A DNA stretch of 64,000 nucleotides from assembly GCA_024509875.1 (NCBI GenBank), contig JAMPIV010019867.1, forward strand, positions 199,001 to 263,000. Direction: 5' to 3'. The DNA is from Oreohelix idahoensis. Its lineage: Eukaryota; Mollusca; Gastropoda; Stylommatophora; Oreohelicidae. The translations under genes were made by a program, and so were the position numbers. Numbering within the stretch: position 1 is the first letter of the stretch; every line of letters begins with the position of its first letter. The notes under the pieces were generated by a model, which did no database searches, was not told the DNA's origin, and saw only the letters and a program-made list of their open reading frames with translations. This document shows positions 1 to 13,746 of the stretch, piece by piece.

Positions 1-1169
1 CGCCCCTCTGCGCGCGTTAACGATCAGCTCACACTGTCAACTATTGTTTAGTTACCCCTACACGCACTTACAAATATCGTCTGTCGTTAATAGTTATTTT
101 ATTGTCGGTGCCTGTTAGTTTAGTCATAAGGTATAAACAATGGTCACTTACTATAAAACACAAAATGAAATAAACGTGAATCCTATTCGGTCACTATAGT
201 CGCGCTTAACACTTAATCATTCAACTACCGTATCTTCTGGCGAGAGAAGCGGGTGATAAAATTATCATTCTAACTGCGCCTCTGGCAAAGAAAAATAGTT
301 ATTTATTTCGCTAGTTTTAACGCTAGAATTCACAGTGAATTATAATGGTAAACTTAACACATTAAATCACGTAAATGCTCATTTCTATTACCACTAATCA
401 GAAATGAAACAATCCCCACGAAATGCTATTAACACACTCCCACAATGGTTCTAGAATAACGAGCTTAGATTATCCAAAATTCTGAGCGACAACTGATCAG
501 TGAGTTTAAGGGACCACTGTTTATATCTATTCATTGACTCTCTGATCCCTAATGGTGTTAATTTCACATTAACGTGCGAACTATAGAATTGAGAAACTGT
601 GGACCAGATGAAACGTCCTCTGAGCCCGCCACCGTTTCTCTCGTCGAGCGCTGCTTGGCCGACATCAAAAGACACTCGTCCTGATAACGGGGTTTCTTTC
701 AAAATCGCTCGCGTCTCGAGATGAAATGCTAATCGGCGCCAGAGATTTCTCCCTGAGTACGAACATCAAAGGGTTGAGTGTTTATCCCATGTGCGATCTG
801 CCCGATGTCCGATGTTTGACAGATCAGCTTGCGTGAGAAACGTGGGTAAACAAATCAGAGCTCACTGCCTGTTATGCTGGCTGGTCGCGGAAGTTGGTAA
901 TATGTCTGTTTGTTTACATCTCAAGAAAAAGAGGCGTGGATTAAAAAATGAGTAATCGCAGGGTGTTAATGCATGGCTTATAAATGCACGAATTATAAAA
1001 CTACGCTGAGGTCACGAAAGGCTGTCGGATACAGTGGCTATATTTCCATTATACGTCACAGTGTTAAACTGTTACTGTTTTGTAAATCAAATTTTACACA
1101 GTGTAGTTTATTTAGTCTGCTTTTTGTTTTTTAAGGTGTGTATTACATTATTTAAAAAACATATATATA
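1..1169. other. No gene recognised
   Basis: AT-rich sequence with no recognisable protein, RNA gene or element end. A minus-strand open frame at 451-702 (83 codons) has no motif I recognise and is probably chance. Confidence 0.5.
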
Positions 1170-1171
1170 TA

Positions 1172-2673
1172 CTGTTCAAAAAACGAAACGCATAGCTATC
1201 CGAGGGCGCGTTTTTATGAGTTTGTAAGTAAAATTTGGTGCTAGGGTATATAAAAACCAGCCTCAAATGTTCTTTACAGTGTCAAATGCACGTGTTGACC
1301 TGAATTGCGTTCGTTTTTGTAATCGTTACAACGCAGTGGTCAATAGTGTTTATGACGCAATTTTTGACCACAGCTCATGTCACGCGACTATTCACTGACT
1401 ACGCAACTGAAACCCTATAAAAGGATAACGCTACACAAATAAATTCAGTTCATTTTCAAGCAGACATTTATGGCGTCTCTATCGATAAATTTAAGGAACA
1501 TTGCTATTGGCCGACTGCATGCAGGCGAAAGTCAAAGTCAGGTTGCCAGGCATCTAAACGTGCATCAAAGTACCATCAGTCGACTTTGGCACCGGTTCCA
1601 AGCCACTGGCTCAGTTGAAGATCGGCATCGCAGTGGACGACCCAGAGTGACAACAGCAGCGGAGGATCGCTTTATTCGGCTTCGTCACCTCAGAGACAGG
1701 TTTATACAACAGCTTTCTCAACTGCCCAGTCATTGCCTGCAGGACGTCATGTGTCTGATCAAACTGTCCGGAATAGACTGCATGACGCTGGACTTTGGGC
1801 ACAACGACCTCACCGAGGACTTGTCCTTACGCGCCGCCATCGCCAAAATCGACTTCTTTGGGCCAACCAGCATCGTCCCTGGGCAGCTGACAATCAATGG
1901 AGACGTGTCTGGTTTAGTGACGAATCTTTCTTTTTGTTGCAGCGTCATGATAGACGGCGTAGGGTCTACCGTAGGCGAAATGAACGTTTTGCCCAAAATT
2001 GCGTTCATGAAGCTCCGCCGCACGGTGGTGGAGGTGCAATGGTGTGGGGAATGATCAGTTACAACGGAAGGAGTCAATTGGTGTACATTGAAGGAGGCTT
2101 GAATGCGCAGCGATACGTCAATGAAATTCTTCGACCCCATGTCCTTCCACTTTTGGCTGCCCAAAGGTCTGTGTTTCAACAGAACAACGCCAGACCCCAT
2201 TGTGCACGGTTGACCACGCAGTTCCTGACTGCCAACAACATTCTTACCCCTCCCTGGCCATCCCTGTCTCCAGACATGAGTCCGATTGAGCACCTGTGGG
2301 ATGAGCTGCATAGACGTGCTTGTCGCCGAGACGTTGCTCCAGCCAATCGTCGTGATCTGTTCCAGGCACTCCAGGAAGAGTGGGCAGCCATCCCACAGGC
2401 CTACATCAGACGTCTGATCGCATCCATGCCCAGGATATGCCACTCGCTGATCGATGCAAGAGGAGGCCACACACCATACTAACGGGAAAGCCCGTACGCC
2501 AAAAAAACTCTCGTGACCCAGAAGCAAAACAACTGTCAATTGATTGGTTGAACCCTAAGATATTCTTGTGTGCAATTTGAACAATTAACTCATTAAATTA
2601 AAAAAGTTATTGAATGTCAAAATTATGGCTATGTGTGTGCCTTCAGTAGCTATGCGTTTCTTTTTTTGAACAG
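1172..2673 (+). mobile_element. Tc1-like DNA transposon, complete but inactivated
   Basis: A 27-bp terminal inverted repeat starting CTGTTCAAAAAA lies at 1172-1198. It is matched by its reverse complement at 2647-2673, with one mismatch at most. TA dinucleotides at 1170-1171 and 2674-2675 are the expected target duplication. The 1502-bp length and a single internal transposase frame fit the IS630/Tc1/mariner superfamily. Insertion was into a TA-rich spot. The internal gene is broken, so this copy could move only with transposase supplied from elsewhere. Confidence 0.93.
1470..2482 (+). pseudogene. Tc1-like transposase (DD34E family), frameshifted, catalytic Asp lost
   Basis: This would encode the cut-and-paste transposase that binds the element ends and inserts at TA. 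The first frame (from ATG 1470) gives an N-terminal helix-turn-helix: SQVARHLNVHQSTISRLWHRF, then a GRPRVTT-type linker. Around 1701-1706 the reading frame shifts (a 2-base gain or 1-base loss), and the rest is read in another frame to the stop at 2480-2482. The catalytic core has WFSDES (first Asp, codon 1919-1921) and SPDMSPIEHLWDE (Glu, codon 2288-2290). The usual Asp in QQDNARPH is Asn here (codon AAC at 2183-2185). The spacing from that site to the Glu is 34 residues, which defines DD34E. One G-to-A change explains the Asp loss. With both lesions the protein is predicted to be inactive. Family assignment is secure; loss of function is inferred. Confidence 0.92.
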
Positions 2674-2675
2674 TA

Positions 2676-5322
2676 TATATATATATATAATTGTCACAGC
2701 GCTATTTCGCAAAGCATCTTAGGTATTGTGGTCGGCGGTAGGTCACTCGGAAAGGCCGAGGTTAGCCGAACCGGTGGGTCATGTGACAAACGAAAGTCGG
2801 GGGAAAAAGGCGCAAAGTTGGGTAGTCAGAAACTAGCCTTCGTCCAGGAAGGACGCATATTTCTCTTTTTCCAGCAAGATTGCCGTGTGGTTCAGATTAT
2901 GGACTATTAACTGAGTGCTTGTCATATTTCGGTCCTGGTGGATATTTACGTTGTAATTCTAGAGCAGTAAAGGGTCTAGGTTGTAATTTCTACAGGCCGT
3001 AGTTTAAAAAGATGTCAATGATGTGAGTGTGTCATTGTCACAGTTTTGCCGCTCAGGTAAGTGTGATAAAGTACATTGATACAGCGATAAAACTATTAAT
3101 TATAAGTATAAAAGTCAAAATAATATGTGTAGAAATAGAAATAGTAAAGTTGTAACGCGTCTTCTTCCACGCGCCAGTCAACGCATTGATTTTAGCATGA
3201 CAGAACGTAGTGAGAAATCTTATTGCCGTGCCTGTTGTATTGGACTTTATAACTCGCCCGTCAAGGGTTAACGGTAAAAAAAAAGTTTGAAAAGACAAAC
3301 TTAGTTGTTCCAAGAAAGATAGTACGATTCAAAACAGGGGAGGCATAAACGAACGCATAAGAGTGAGAGAGAGAGAGAGCGAACACACGCTGCCGGCTTG
3401 TCAAGCGTTAGATTCTTGAATTAGCTACTCAGGACGACAGTGCGAGACGATGCCGTTAGCCTGTGTTCGAAAACGTTGTGGCGAGCTTTAAAAAATTTAA
3501 AAATACCCCACCAAGTCCAATATTTCTTCTAACTATAAGACACACAGTGAAAATATATATATACACTCTCGCATAATTACTTCCAGCCTGAAAAAAGGAA
3601 GATCTGCGATTATTTTTATAACATTCGAGAAGTTGAGACTTAGAAAACAACGAACACCTAAATGGAAAATATATGGAATTCTTTATTAATATGTTTAGGA
3701 TCATAAAAATTAGTTAGTTTAAGAGCTTATCTTATCCTGATAAATAATATGCTTTCAAAAAGAAAATCCGACAGATAATAAGAAAGATATTGACAAAAGA
3801 CTGTATTGGTCAGTACAGACAGGCAAACAAATGCTCGGTTTTACTTTCACTAACGTTGACTTTTTGGACGCGTCCTTGAAAAAGGCATGAAATGGGTACA
3901 TGTAGTCTGTTGTAGAAGGGGTAGACAAGGGGGAGAGAAATTATGGGATGGCTTAACCACAAATATATTTTAGCTGTGGAAATCTAAGAATGAGTGAGGA
4001 GAAAACTTGTTATATCCAGAAATCAAGTCTGGTTTTAGCTTTTCATGCCAATATTTTCAAATTCAAACTAAAAAAAGCTTAGTAGTTGGACCTCATTGGC
4101 CAACGCATTTTATATTAAGGAAAACGTAGATGGGCTAAGCGCCATTTGCATAAGACAGTCCCTAGCATAGGACGTAGTAATTCTGTGAAGTGTGACTTGC
4201 CTTACTAGATTAAATATATATTGAAAGTAAAACAAAAGGGCAGAACAGTCCAGCCAGCAGGACATCTGAAGTCTGCTAATCAACGTACCTGTGTTTATTC
4301 ATTGAATTTATGGTAAGGTAGAAATTATTCATATATATATTTTGTTTAAAAATGTGAGTGATAGATACTGCCATGACGACAGTAAGTACGGGTCCTTAGC
4401 TGATTTATGCAGGGCCTAGAGGTGGATTTATGCTATAACACATTGCCAGTTTTGTAAAATGCACATGTTTCGTGAAATAAAATAGTTTTCTTAGGTGGCC
4501 AGATGGACACAGCTCACCTATCTTATTGTATGGAAGAAAAGAAAAATCAATAATATTATTGCAGATGTAGGGCCGCCTTGAGAGGAGAGACATGTGAACA
4601 ACACTGGTACACTTTGTAATGGATGAGCTGGGGTGGTCAAGTAGATATGACCCAGATCTTTATTATGTATTATAACTTGTAGAAATAACAGTTTAAGTAT
4701 GATATCAACAAGGAGGCATTATTTCATTGTTACAGGGTTTTTATCTGGCACTAGTCCGGTGTCAGATGTCTGTGAAAAGCAGTTGAGAAGTCTTTTCATT
4801 TCCAGTAGTGACAGGGATCTGCAGAGTCCACCCTGTTACTTTTGGGCCAGTATCAAAGTGATCATTTTTCCAGCACGAATACGTACAGTTCAAGTTGTGC
4901 CAGCTAAGTATATGATCTGGCACAGGACGCTTCATCAGCTTCAATTAATAGTGACCCTTGTATAACTTAATAAAAATATTTTCCAAGGAATTAAACGAAA
5001 TTTGTGTAGCAAGAACTGGGAATGATTTAAGAAATCCCAAAAAGCCATCGAGTGTTAGAAACCAGTAATAGTAAATATTTAATAACACTATTAGTATATT
5101 TCCAAAATATATGTTTGGACAAATTGTCCCTTTGGGTTAAACTTTGAAATTTTGTATATACCTTGAGTTATTTTAATTTTGAAAGTCCAGACCAGAAGAA
5201 TACTAGGCTCAGGACCAATAAATTGTATAGAAGATTTTCACATATAAAACTTCAACCCAAGTGTTAATTCATTTGATCATAGACGTTAATATTTGTTTAT
5301 ATGTGTGTGTGTTAGTGTTAGA
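2676..5322. other. No gene recognised
   Basis: AT-rich unique-looking DNA with only short open frames and a short (GA)n run near 3366-3380. I see no conserved protein motif, RNA gene or element terminus on either strand. Confidence 0.45.
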
Positions 5323-5325
5323 TTA

Positions 5326-7676
5326 CACTAGTCAACAAATTTTCAAAAGTTATTTGTACCAGAAATTAAATATACCATTTCTTATTGATTTTGACATGCT
5401 GATTTCAAATATCATAATGAAATTCATCAATTGGCTCTGGTTTTTTTTTAAATTATGAATTTACATTACAGTAATACAAATAATGTATGCTTGTTTAATT
5501 CTCTGGAGTGAACAGCTGGTCTTTCTACTTTAGCATTATAAAAATTGTGGTTACATACTCAATTAATTGATATTTCAACATAAAATGATAGAACAAATAA
5601 AAACATTATTTAAAGTTCACATATCATGTTTTAAAAAGGCACATTTGAACCCATTCCGTCATTATTCAGTCGCTGTTCGAGCTCTCTTTGCTTGCTTCTT
5701 GTAGTCAATCGATGAGGTGTCTCTTGTCAAAGTCCAACAGTAATCAGCAAGCATTGAAGGGCTCCAATTGCCTTGATACCTTGTCTCCATAGCAGCAATG
5801 TCCTGGTGAAATCGTTCACCATGCTCATCACTGACCGCTCCACAGTTTGACGTAAAGAAATCCAGATGAGAATCCAGAAAATGAATTTTCAAAGACATGT
5901 TGCAGCCAAGACTCTTATACTTCAGAAGGAGATTTTCTACAATTTCATTGTAATTATCAGATCTGTGGTTTCCAAGAAAATTGTCCACCACTGACTTAAA
6001 TGCTAGCCATGCTGCTTTTTCCTTGCCATGCAACACGAAAAGAAACTCGTCATCATGAAGAAGTTTTCGAATTTGCGGACCACAAATACTCCCTCTCTTA
6101 TTTTAGCTTCACTCAGTCTTGGAAATTTTTTGATGAGGTATTTGAAAGCCTCATCTGTTTTCTCCATTGCCTTGACAAAGTTTTTCATGAGACCCAGCTT
6201 AATGTGCAAGGGTGGCAACAAAATCTTGCTGGTGTCGACAAGTGCTGGGTTCTCAACGTTCTTACTGCCAGGCTGCAATGACTGCCTGATTGGCCAATGT
6301 CTTCTGATGTAATGGTCACTTCGTGCACGGCTATCCCACTCACAGAGAAAGCAACAGTACTTGGTGTATCCACCCTTTAGTCCAAGCAAAAGAGCGACCA
6401 CTTTTAAGTCACCGCAAAGTGACCAATGATGATGATCGTAGTTTATACACTTCAAAAGCTGCTTAATGTTTTCATAAGTTTCTTTCATATGAACTGCGTG
6501 ACCAACTAAGTAACACATTTTCATTATTCAACAAAACAGCTTTAAGACTCGTCTTGGATGAATCAATGAAAAGCCTCCACTCTTCCGGTATGTAATTGAT
6601 TTTGAGGGCTGCCATTAAACCAGAAATGTTGTGGCACGCAGAAAGATCACCCTCTTTGAAAAAGAATGTAATAAGCGGCTTCTGGCGGTTCCTATACACA
6701 GAAATTGTAACATCTTCTGCCAGTAGATTCCACTGTTGCAATCTGGAACCCAAAAGCTCCGCCTTGTTCTTCGGTAAATTCAGATCTCTTACAAGATCAT
6801 TCAGTTCACCTTGGGTTATTAAGTGTGGTTTAGTGGATGTAGTTTGCTCAAAATCTGGGTCGCTTGAGGTTGATGGTTCAGGACCACCAATGTCCTCTTA
6901 TTCATCAGTGGAAGCAGCTGAAAATGATTCTGGCACTTTGGGAACTGGTAGGTCATCGCCATGTGGTACCGGACGTATTGCAGAGGGGATGTTTGGATAT
7001 TCCAGAGTCCATTTTTTCTTCTTTGATATGCCTTTCCCAATTGGAGGGACCATGCAAAAGTAACAGTTGTTGAGATGATCAGTGGGCTCTCTCCAAATCA
7101 TTGGGACTGCAAAAGGCATAGCTTGCCTTTTGCCAGTCAACCAGAGTTTAAGATGTGCTGCACATGTATTGCAGCATATGTGTGGCGCCCAGCTCTTATC
7201 TTGATCTCATATTCTGCAGCCAAAATACAAACTGTACGCCTTCTTAATCACTTTAGTTATATTTCGTTTATGTGATAGAAATGTCACCTCACCACATATA
7301 TAACAGAAATTATTAGCACTGTTCACACACGTCTAGGCATTTCTAACTACGATACTTTTGATAAGGACAAATGCACTAACTAATGGCAAAATTTTATCAG
7401 AGATAAGATATTTATACACAAAGGTGATGTAATCATAGGTAGGATTGCATCATCAACTTCTAGTTACATTTTTATTGGTCATTAGAAAAATTTATGCAAT
7501 CGCCCACAACAGTTGCGTCATATATATAAATTGACCGTAATTAAATAAACTAGTAGCATATATCTTGAAAACTAGAGCCAATCAACATGTTTTAATGTCA
7601 TTTTCGTTTTCAGCACACCAAAATTAGTTAAGATCAGCTATTTTCATTTCTGGTACATTTTGGTTGTTGACTAGTG
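5326..7676 (-). mobile_element. DNA transposon with CACTA-like ends and long imperfect inverted repeats
   Basis: The left end reads CACTAGTCAACAA (from 5326) and the right end is the reverse complement, TTGTTGACTAGTG (to 7676). TTA sits immediately outside both ends (5323-5325 and 7677-7679) as a 3-bp target duplication. Similarity between the ends continues inward imperfectly for over 100 bp: both carry GTACCAGAAAT, a TGCTGA block and ATTGGCTCT followed by GTTTT. CACTA termini plus a 3-bp duplication are known features of the EnSpm/CMC superfamily. The enclosed ORF family is not one I can tie to that superfamily, so the classification is inference from the ends. Confidence 0.8.
5662..7340 (-). 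pseudogene. Decayed intronless ORF of an orphan repeat-associated protein family
   Basis: Reading the minus strand gives about 560 codons of one recognisable but unnamed protein, of a type I associate with many repetitive copies in arthropod and cnidarian genomes. Visible landmarks in order are a Cys pair FCYICG (near 7300), YFGC, DKSWAPH followed by CCNTC (near 7180), PFAVPMIWREP and CYFC (near 7080-7110), NIPSAIRPVPHG, LGSRLQQWNLL, WRLFIDSSK, AVHMKETYE, CGDLKVVALLLG, CCFLCEWDSRA, then DEHGERFHQDI and YQGNWSPSMLADYCW near the end. The paired cysteines suggest metal binding. Lesions: a possible frameshift near 7325-7330 just after a candidate ATG at 7340, stop TGA 7207-7209, stop TAA 6898-6900, a frameshift near 6506-6520 and a frameshift near 6081. 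It sits inside an element with inverted repeats, so it probably was that element's own gene. No catalytic triad is assigned. Confidence 0.75.
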
Positions 7677-7679
7677 TTA

Positions 7680-8239
7680 TCATCACACCACACTAGCATA
7701 ACCCTAGACATTAGACTTAGCTATCATACATACTAGTCAAGAATAGGTCTGATTGAGGTCATAAGGTGGTAGCAGAAAGGTACCCTGATAACTAAACCCA
7801 AAATTTGTTATAATCAGGGACCTTCACAGCTGACCTCATTCAGTACAGTAGTAATACAGAACAACAACATTGCTCATCTCATCTCATAATCGGAACCTCT
7901 TCTACCCCGTGAAACGAGGTGTAAAACACCACAGTGAGCGATATTCATTGCAGTGTTCTTGTTGTAAGTCGTACCTTCGTGTATGCTGCTGATAGATTAA
8001 GCTGCTTAGGCAAGTTTACAGTGGTTTTTCATTATTGTATGTGATGCGTTGATTGGCCGTGTGAGGCCTTATTGTGTGTGTAAATAATTAAAGGGAAGTA
8101 CCTGTTGCAGGTGTTATTTCTTATGTCAGCCATTGTTGTGTGGTTGTACCTTTGGAAGAACGAGCCTTTATTTGTTATTATAAATCCACACTGCAGTGGT
8201 GTAACCAGTGGAGTGTTCTCCACGATAAGTGGTTCCTGA
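7680..8239. other. No gene recognised
   Basis: Mixed-composition sequence between the CACTA-like element and LINE-A. No motif, RNA gene or element end was identified. The 3' end of the neighbouring LINE (a short ATT repeat) marks the right limit. Confidence 0.4.
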
Positions 8240-10595
<2,356 letters not shown>

Positions 10596-10689
10596 CTTTA
10601 TGCCAGTGTTTCTCAACCCTGATAGTAGCAACGCCCCCTTTTGACAACTAATATTTTAAAACGCCCCCCCACCCTTTTAACACCCCCTT

Positions 10690-10726
10690 TCTCTTTATCG
10701 TGCGCGTGCGCACACACACACGCACG

Positions 10727-10760
<34 letters not shown>

Positions 10761-10762
10761 CA
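10690..10762. repeat. (CA)n/(TA)n microsatellite within the hAT
   Basis: Runs of CACACA with GCGTGCG interruptions pass into TATATA, inside the left subterminal part of the hAT element. Confidence 0.9.
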
Positions 10763-11126
10763 TATATTCCACCATACTTTTAAAAAAGCTATCTTTTCTT
10801 ATAATATAAAGAAAAAGAGAAAGCACATTTTTAAAAGCATAGTTATATAAAATATGAGTTTAAGTACGGAATTATATACACCACACGTTCATTATCCTTG
10901 AATTACTAATTGGCAGAGCAAATGATATAAAATTTGTTCTTACAACTCTATAACTATCATATTCATAATCATATCATTTAATAGCGCCTAAATGACTGCA
11001 TATATATCTTCAGATATGAATATTTACGCCTCTCCTTATGCAACCACTTTAAACGTGAAAAAATTGGAAAAATTATTAGTTAATAATATTGATATAATTA
11101 TATAAAAATTCACTTACTAATGAAGC

Positions 11127-13218
11127 TTAATGAGATCCTTGCGCTTGGTGTGATTCAGCCAGTTTTGAGATATTTGGTTCTAAGTTTGTTAAAAGAAGTC
11201 TCAAATCTCCTCTGTTACAAATCTGCAGTCGGTTTCGTTGCTTTTGTAGTAGCAACACTACAGCACTGAACCCCTTCTCCACCAAATACGATGTTGGGAA
11301 TGCTGTAATTAGCAATTTAGTTTTACACCAAAGAACGGGATATGCAAGCCTCTGCTGGATCCAAAATTTTTCGTAATGTGTGTGACTGAATCGTGCTTTT
11401 GCCTCGAAGTCATTTTGTAGCTCAATTAATTCTTCTTGTAAATGTTGACTAACTTGTTCCACATCTGATTCAAACGGATTAATCACCCAATCCGGTATTA
11501 TTAGTTCTTGCAAGTCTTTAAATCTTATGCTCATATCATTTTTAATAGCGTCCAAATGAGTGCAATAAACCTCTAAATCTGAATCTTTAAGCCTGTCCCC
11601 ACCTAACTGCAGTAAACATGGACTAAGATTATTTTTATATAATGTCAATTTGTTGATGAACCCCATGATAATTCCTTTCACTTTAATCAGACTGATCTCA
11701 TTTCCTTGTAGCTTAAGAAGAACCTCATTTAACTTTTCAAATATATCTGAAAGATAGGCCACATCGTTTCGCAATACTTCTCTTTCGATGCTAAATTCTT
11801 CTTTGATTGAATTCAAAAACTCTACAACAGTATCAAATAATGCCCATAATCTTTTTAAACAGTTACCTTTGGACAGCCATCGTACGTTCAAACTCTTCCA
11901 TATTATCACAACAAAGTTTACGAAATAATCTATCGTTCAACGAATGCGCCTTAATTTTGTTAATAACACTGATAACACAGTTCATTAATTTGTGGAGTCT
12001 GTCACTAAGATGCTTGGCGACTAAATGTTGTCGATGAATAACACAATGAATTGTTAAAACACCTGGTGCCACATTTTTTAAGTAGGCCAGAAATCCACGA
12101 TGACGACCAACCATAGCTGGTGCGCCGTCTGTCGCACATGCGATGACATTGGAAAAAGGAATTTGTTTTACCAACAAAAATGTTTCAAGGGTTTCAAAGA
12201 TTGATAACCCCTTTGTATCTGCTGTCAGTAGTTCTGCAAATAACATATCCTCTATAATATTTTCATTCTTTATGTATCTCACATATGCGAGCAGCAAAGC
12301 TTCGTTATCACGCACGACGCTTTCATCCAACTGTAGTGAAAATTCAGTATACTGCAAATCAGTACACAACTCATTTTCAACATCGCTTGCCATCTCATCT
12401 ATTCTTCTTGAAACAGTATCATTGCTCAATGGAATAGAAGAAATGATGTCACTTGGATTTCTTTCCATCCTTGTGCTAATTCACCCGTGTGTTACCGGGG
12501 CCCGAAAGGGGAGCAAAGAATAGTAACACTGCACTAAACCTACCACGCATGTCGTAAAAGGCGACTAAGGAGGGTATGGGCATGGGGCTGTTTACCCCAT
12601 CCCGTAAAAACTTCGCACAGTGGACTGATCACCTGCTTGCCAACCAATCTGATTACGGAAACAATGATAGATTGTTTGGTCTGTTTTTGTTCCACAAAGA
12701 CGCCACTAGGCGTGGTGGAAACAGCGATAGATTGATCAATTTGTTGTTGCCCTAAGACGCCACTAGGCGTACTGGCCACATACTGCTTTGCCGGTTGATG
12801 GCTAAGGATGGAAGAGAAGAGAAGAGATTGTGCTAATTACCTCCCGTACAGCTGGTAAAATTAAAGATTCTCCAATGTTGTGAGGTTTACCACACTTCGC
12901 AATCATGTGTGCAATTTTGTAAGATACAATGAGACCTTTATCATTGTGATTATACATTTTTTAAAACATATTAGTGACAGTGTTGCGGCTTTCAAACTTT
13001 TGTTTTAAATCCTGGAAGTAAGAAATATCTTTGCCAACTTTATCTGAGTGTTTCTTGGTAAAATGCTCGTTAAGCCGTGACGGTTTCATTGCTTCGTTAG
13101 AAAACACTTGCTGGCACAGCAAACACATTGGTAATTGTTCATTTACGGCTGAAGGTACAAAACCGAATTTCAAATATTCAACTGAATATTGTCGACTTTT
13201 TCTCTTTACTGCTGACAT
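11127..13218 (-). pseudogene. hAT transposase (ZBED/SCAND3-like), broken by stop, SINE and frameshift
   Basis: On the minus strand the protein starts at ATG 13218 with a BED-type zinc finger (CLLCQQVF...HFTKKHSD). It continues through GKPHNIGESLILPAV and IPLSNDTVSRRI. The catalytic core follows: FSLQLDES, ACATDGAPAMVG, HCVIHRQHLVAK. After VRWLSKGNCL comes the C-terminal dimerisation region (FPTSYLVEKGFSAV, QKQRNRLQICNRGDLRLLLTNLEP). Its role would be to bind the hAT ends and cut and insert with an 8-bp stagger. Lesions: stop TAA at 12961-12963, a 346-bp SINE-A plus duplicated target within the coding region at 12471-12838, and a frameshift near 11895. The frame either side of the SINE is the same once the insertion and one target copy are discounted. 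Inactive. Confidence 0.92.
12482..12827 (+). mobile_element. SINE-A insertion (346 bp) with 11-bp target duplication
   Basis: TTGTGCTAATT occurs at 12471-12481 and again at 12828-12838, so the insertion limits are exact. The 5' part carries GGGGCCCGAAAGGGG, then CACGCATGTCGTAAAAGGCG and a GTATGGGCATGGGGCTG block, shared in related form with SINE-B. The 3' part contains two copies of a GACGCCACTAGGCGT unit (near 12699 and 12754). It ends with sequence closely matching the 3' end of LINE-B at 51767-51860, then a purine-rich GAAGAGAAGAGA tail. I could not find clear A and B box promoter motifs by eye. Confidence 0.88.
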
Positions 13219-13746
13219 ATTGAAAATTTTACTATAATATCACTGCACATACATCTACACCTCGTCAAGCCTCAATACTGACTGGGTTTAATTCTTTACA
13301 CTCGAAACATGTGATGTGTTCACGGGCTAATCAATGTTTGACGGGAATGTGTTTCCAGAAGAAAATATGGTCGAGAGTGGAGACAGAGAAGGTTAGCTTG
13401 GGTGTGTCGAGAGGCTAACAATTGTTTCGAGTGTTGAAGGGACATAAATCTCCGCCTACTGTCTCCTGACAATGGTAACATCCCAGGTACTTAAAAATTT
13501 GCTTTTGGAATCCTTGAAACACTCCATGGGACGCAGGGCAAATAAAAACTATCGTGTTACAAGCTATGGGAAGGGGAATATCTTTTTTTTAATTGTTTCA
13601 TATTGATTCTTGTAAAAATGTACGCAACGCCCCCCTGAATGGAAGTAGCGACCCCAATCGTTGCGACCCATCAGAACGCCCCTAGAAATCTTGAAAACGC
13701 CCCCCAGGGGGCGGTACCGCCCCCGTTGAGAAACACTGCTTTATGC

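Larger units (their letters stand above)
10604..13738 (-). mobile_element. hAT DNA transposon, full length, with 8-bp target duplication
   Basis: The left terminal repeat CAGTGTTTCTCAAC (10604-10617) is mirrored by GTTGAGAAACACTG (13725-13738). CTTTATGC lies directly outside both ends (10596-10603 and 13739-13746), an exact 8-bp duplication typical of hAT. Both subterminal regions are rich in an ACGCCCCC-type motif, a plausible transposase-binding repeat. The interior holds a broken transposase on the minus strand, a CA/TA microsatellite (about 10690-10762) and a later SINE-A insertion. Total length is 3135 bp, about 2.8 kb before the SINE. Confidence 0.96.

Noticed and set aside
451..702. 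83-codon minus-strand open frame
   Set aside because: No recognisable motif, no supporting context; length is expected by chance.
7861..8225. Possible LTR-like sequence
   Set aside because: No terminal TG/CA pair, primer-binding site or matching second copy could be found.
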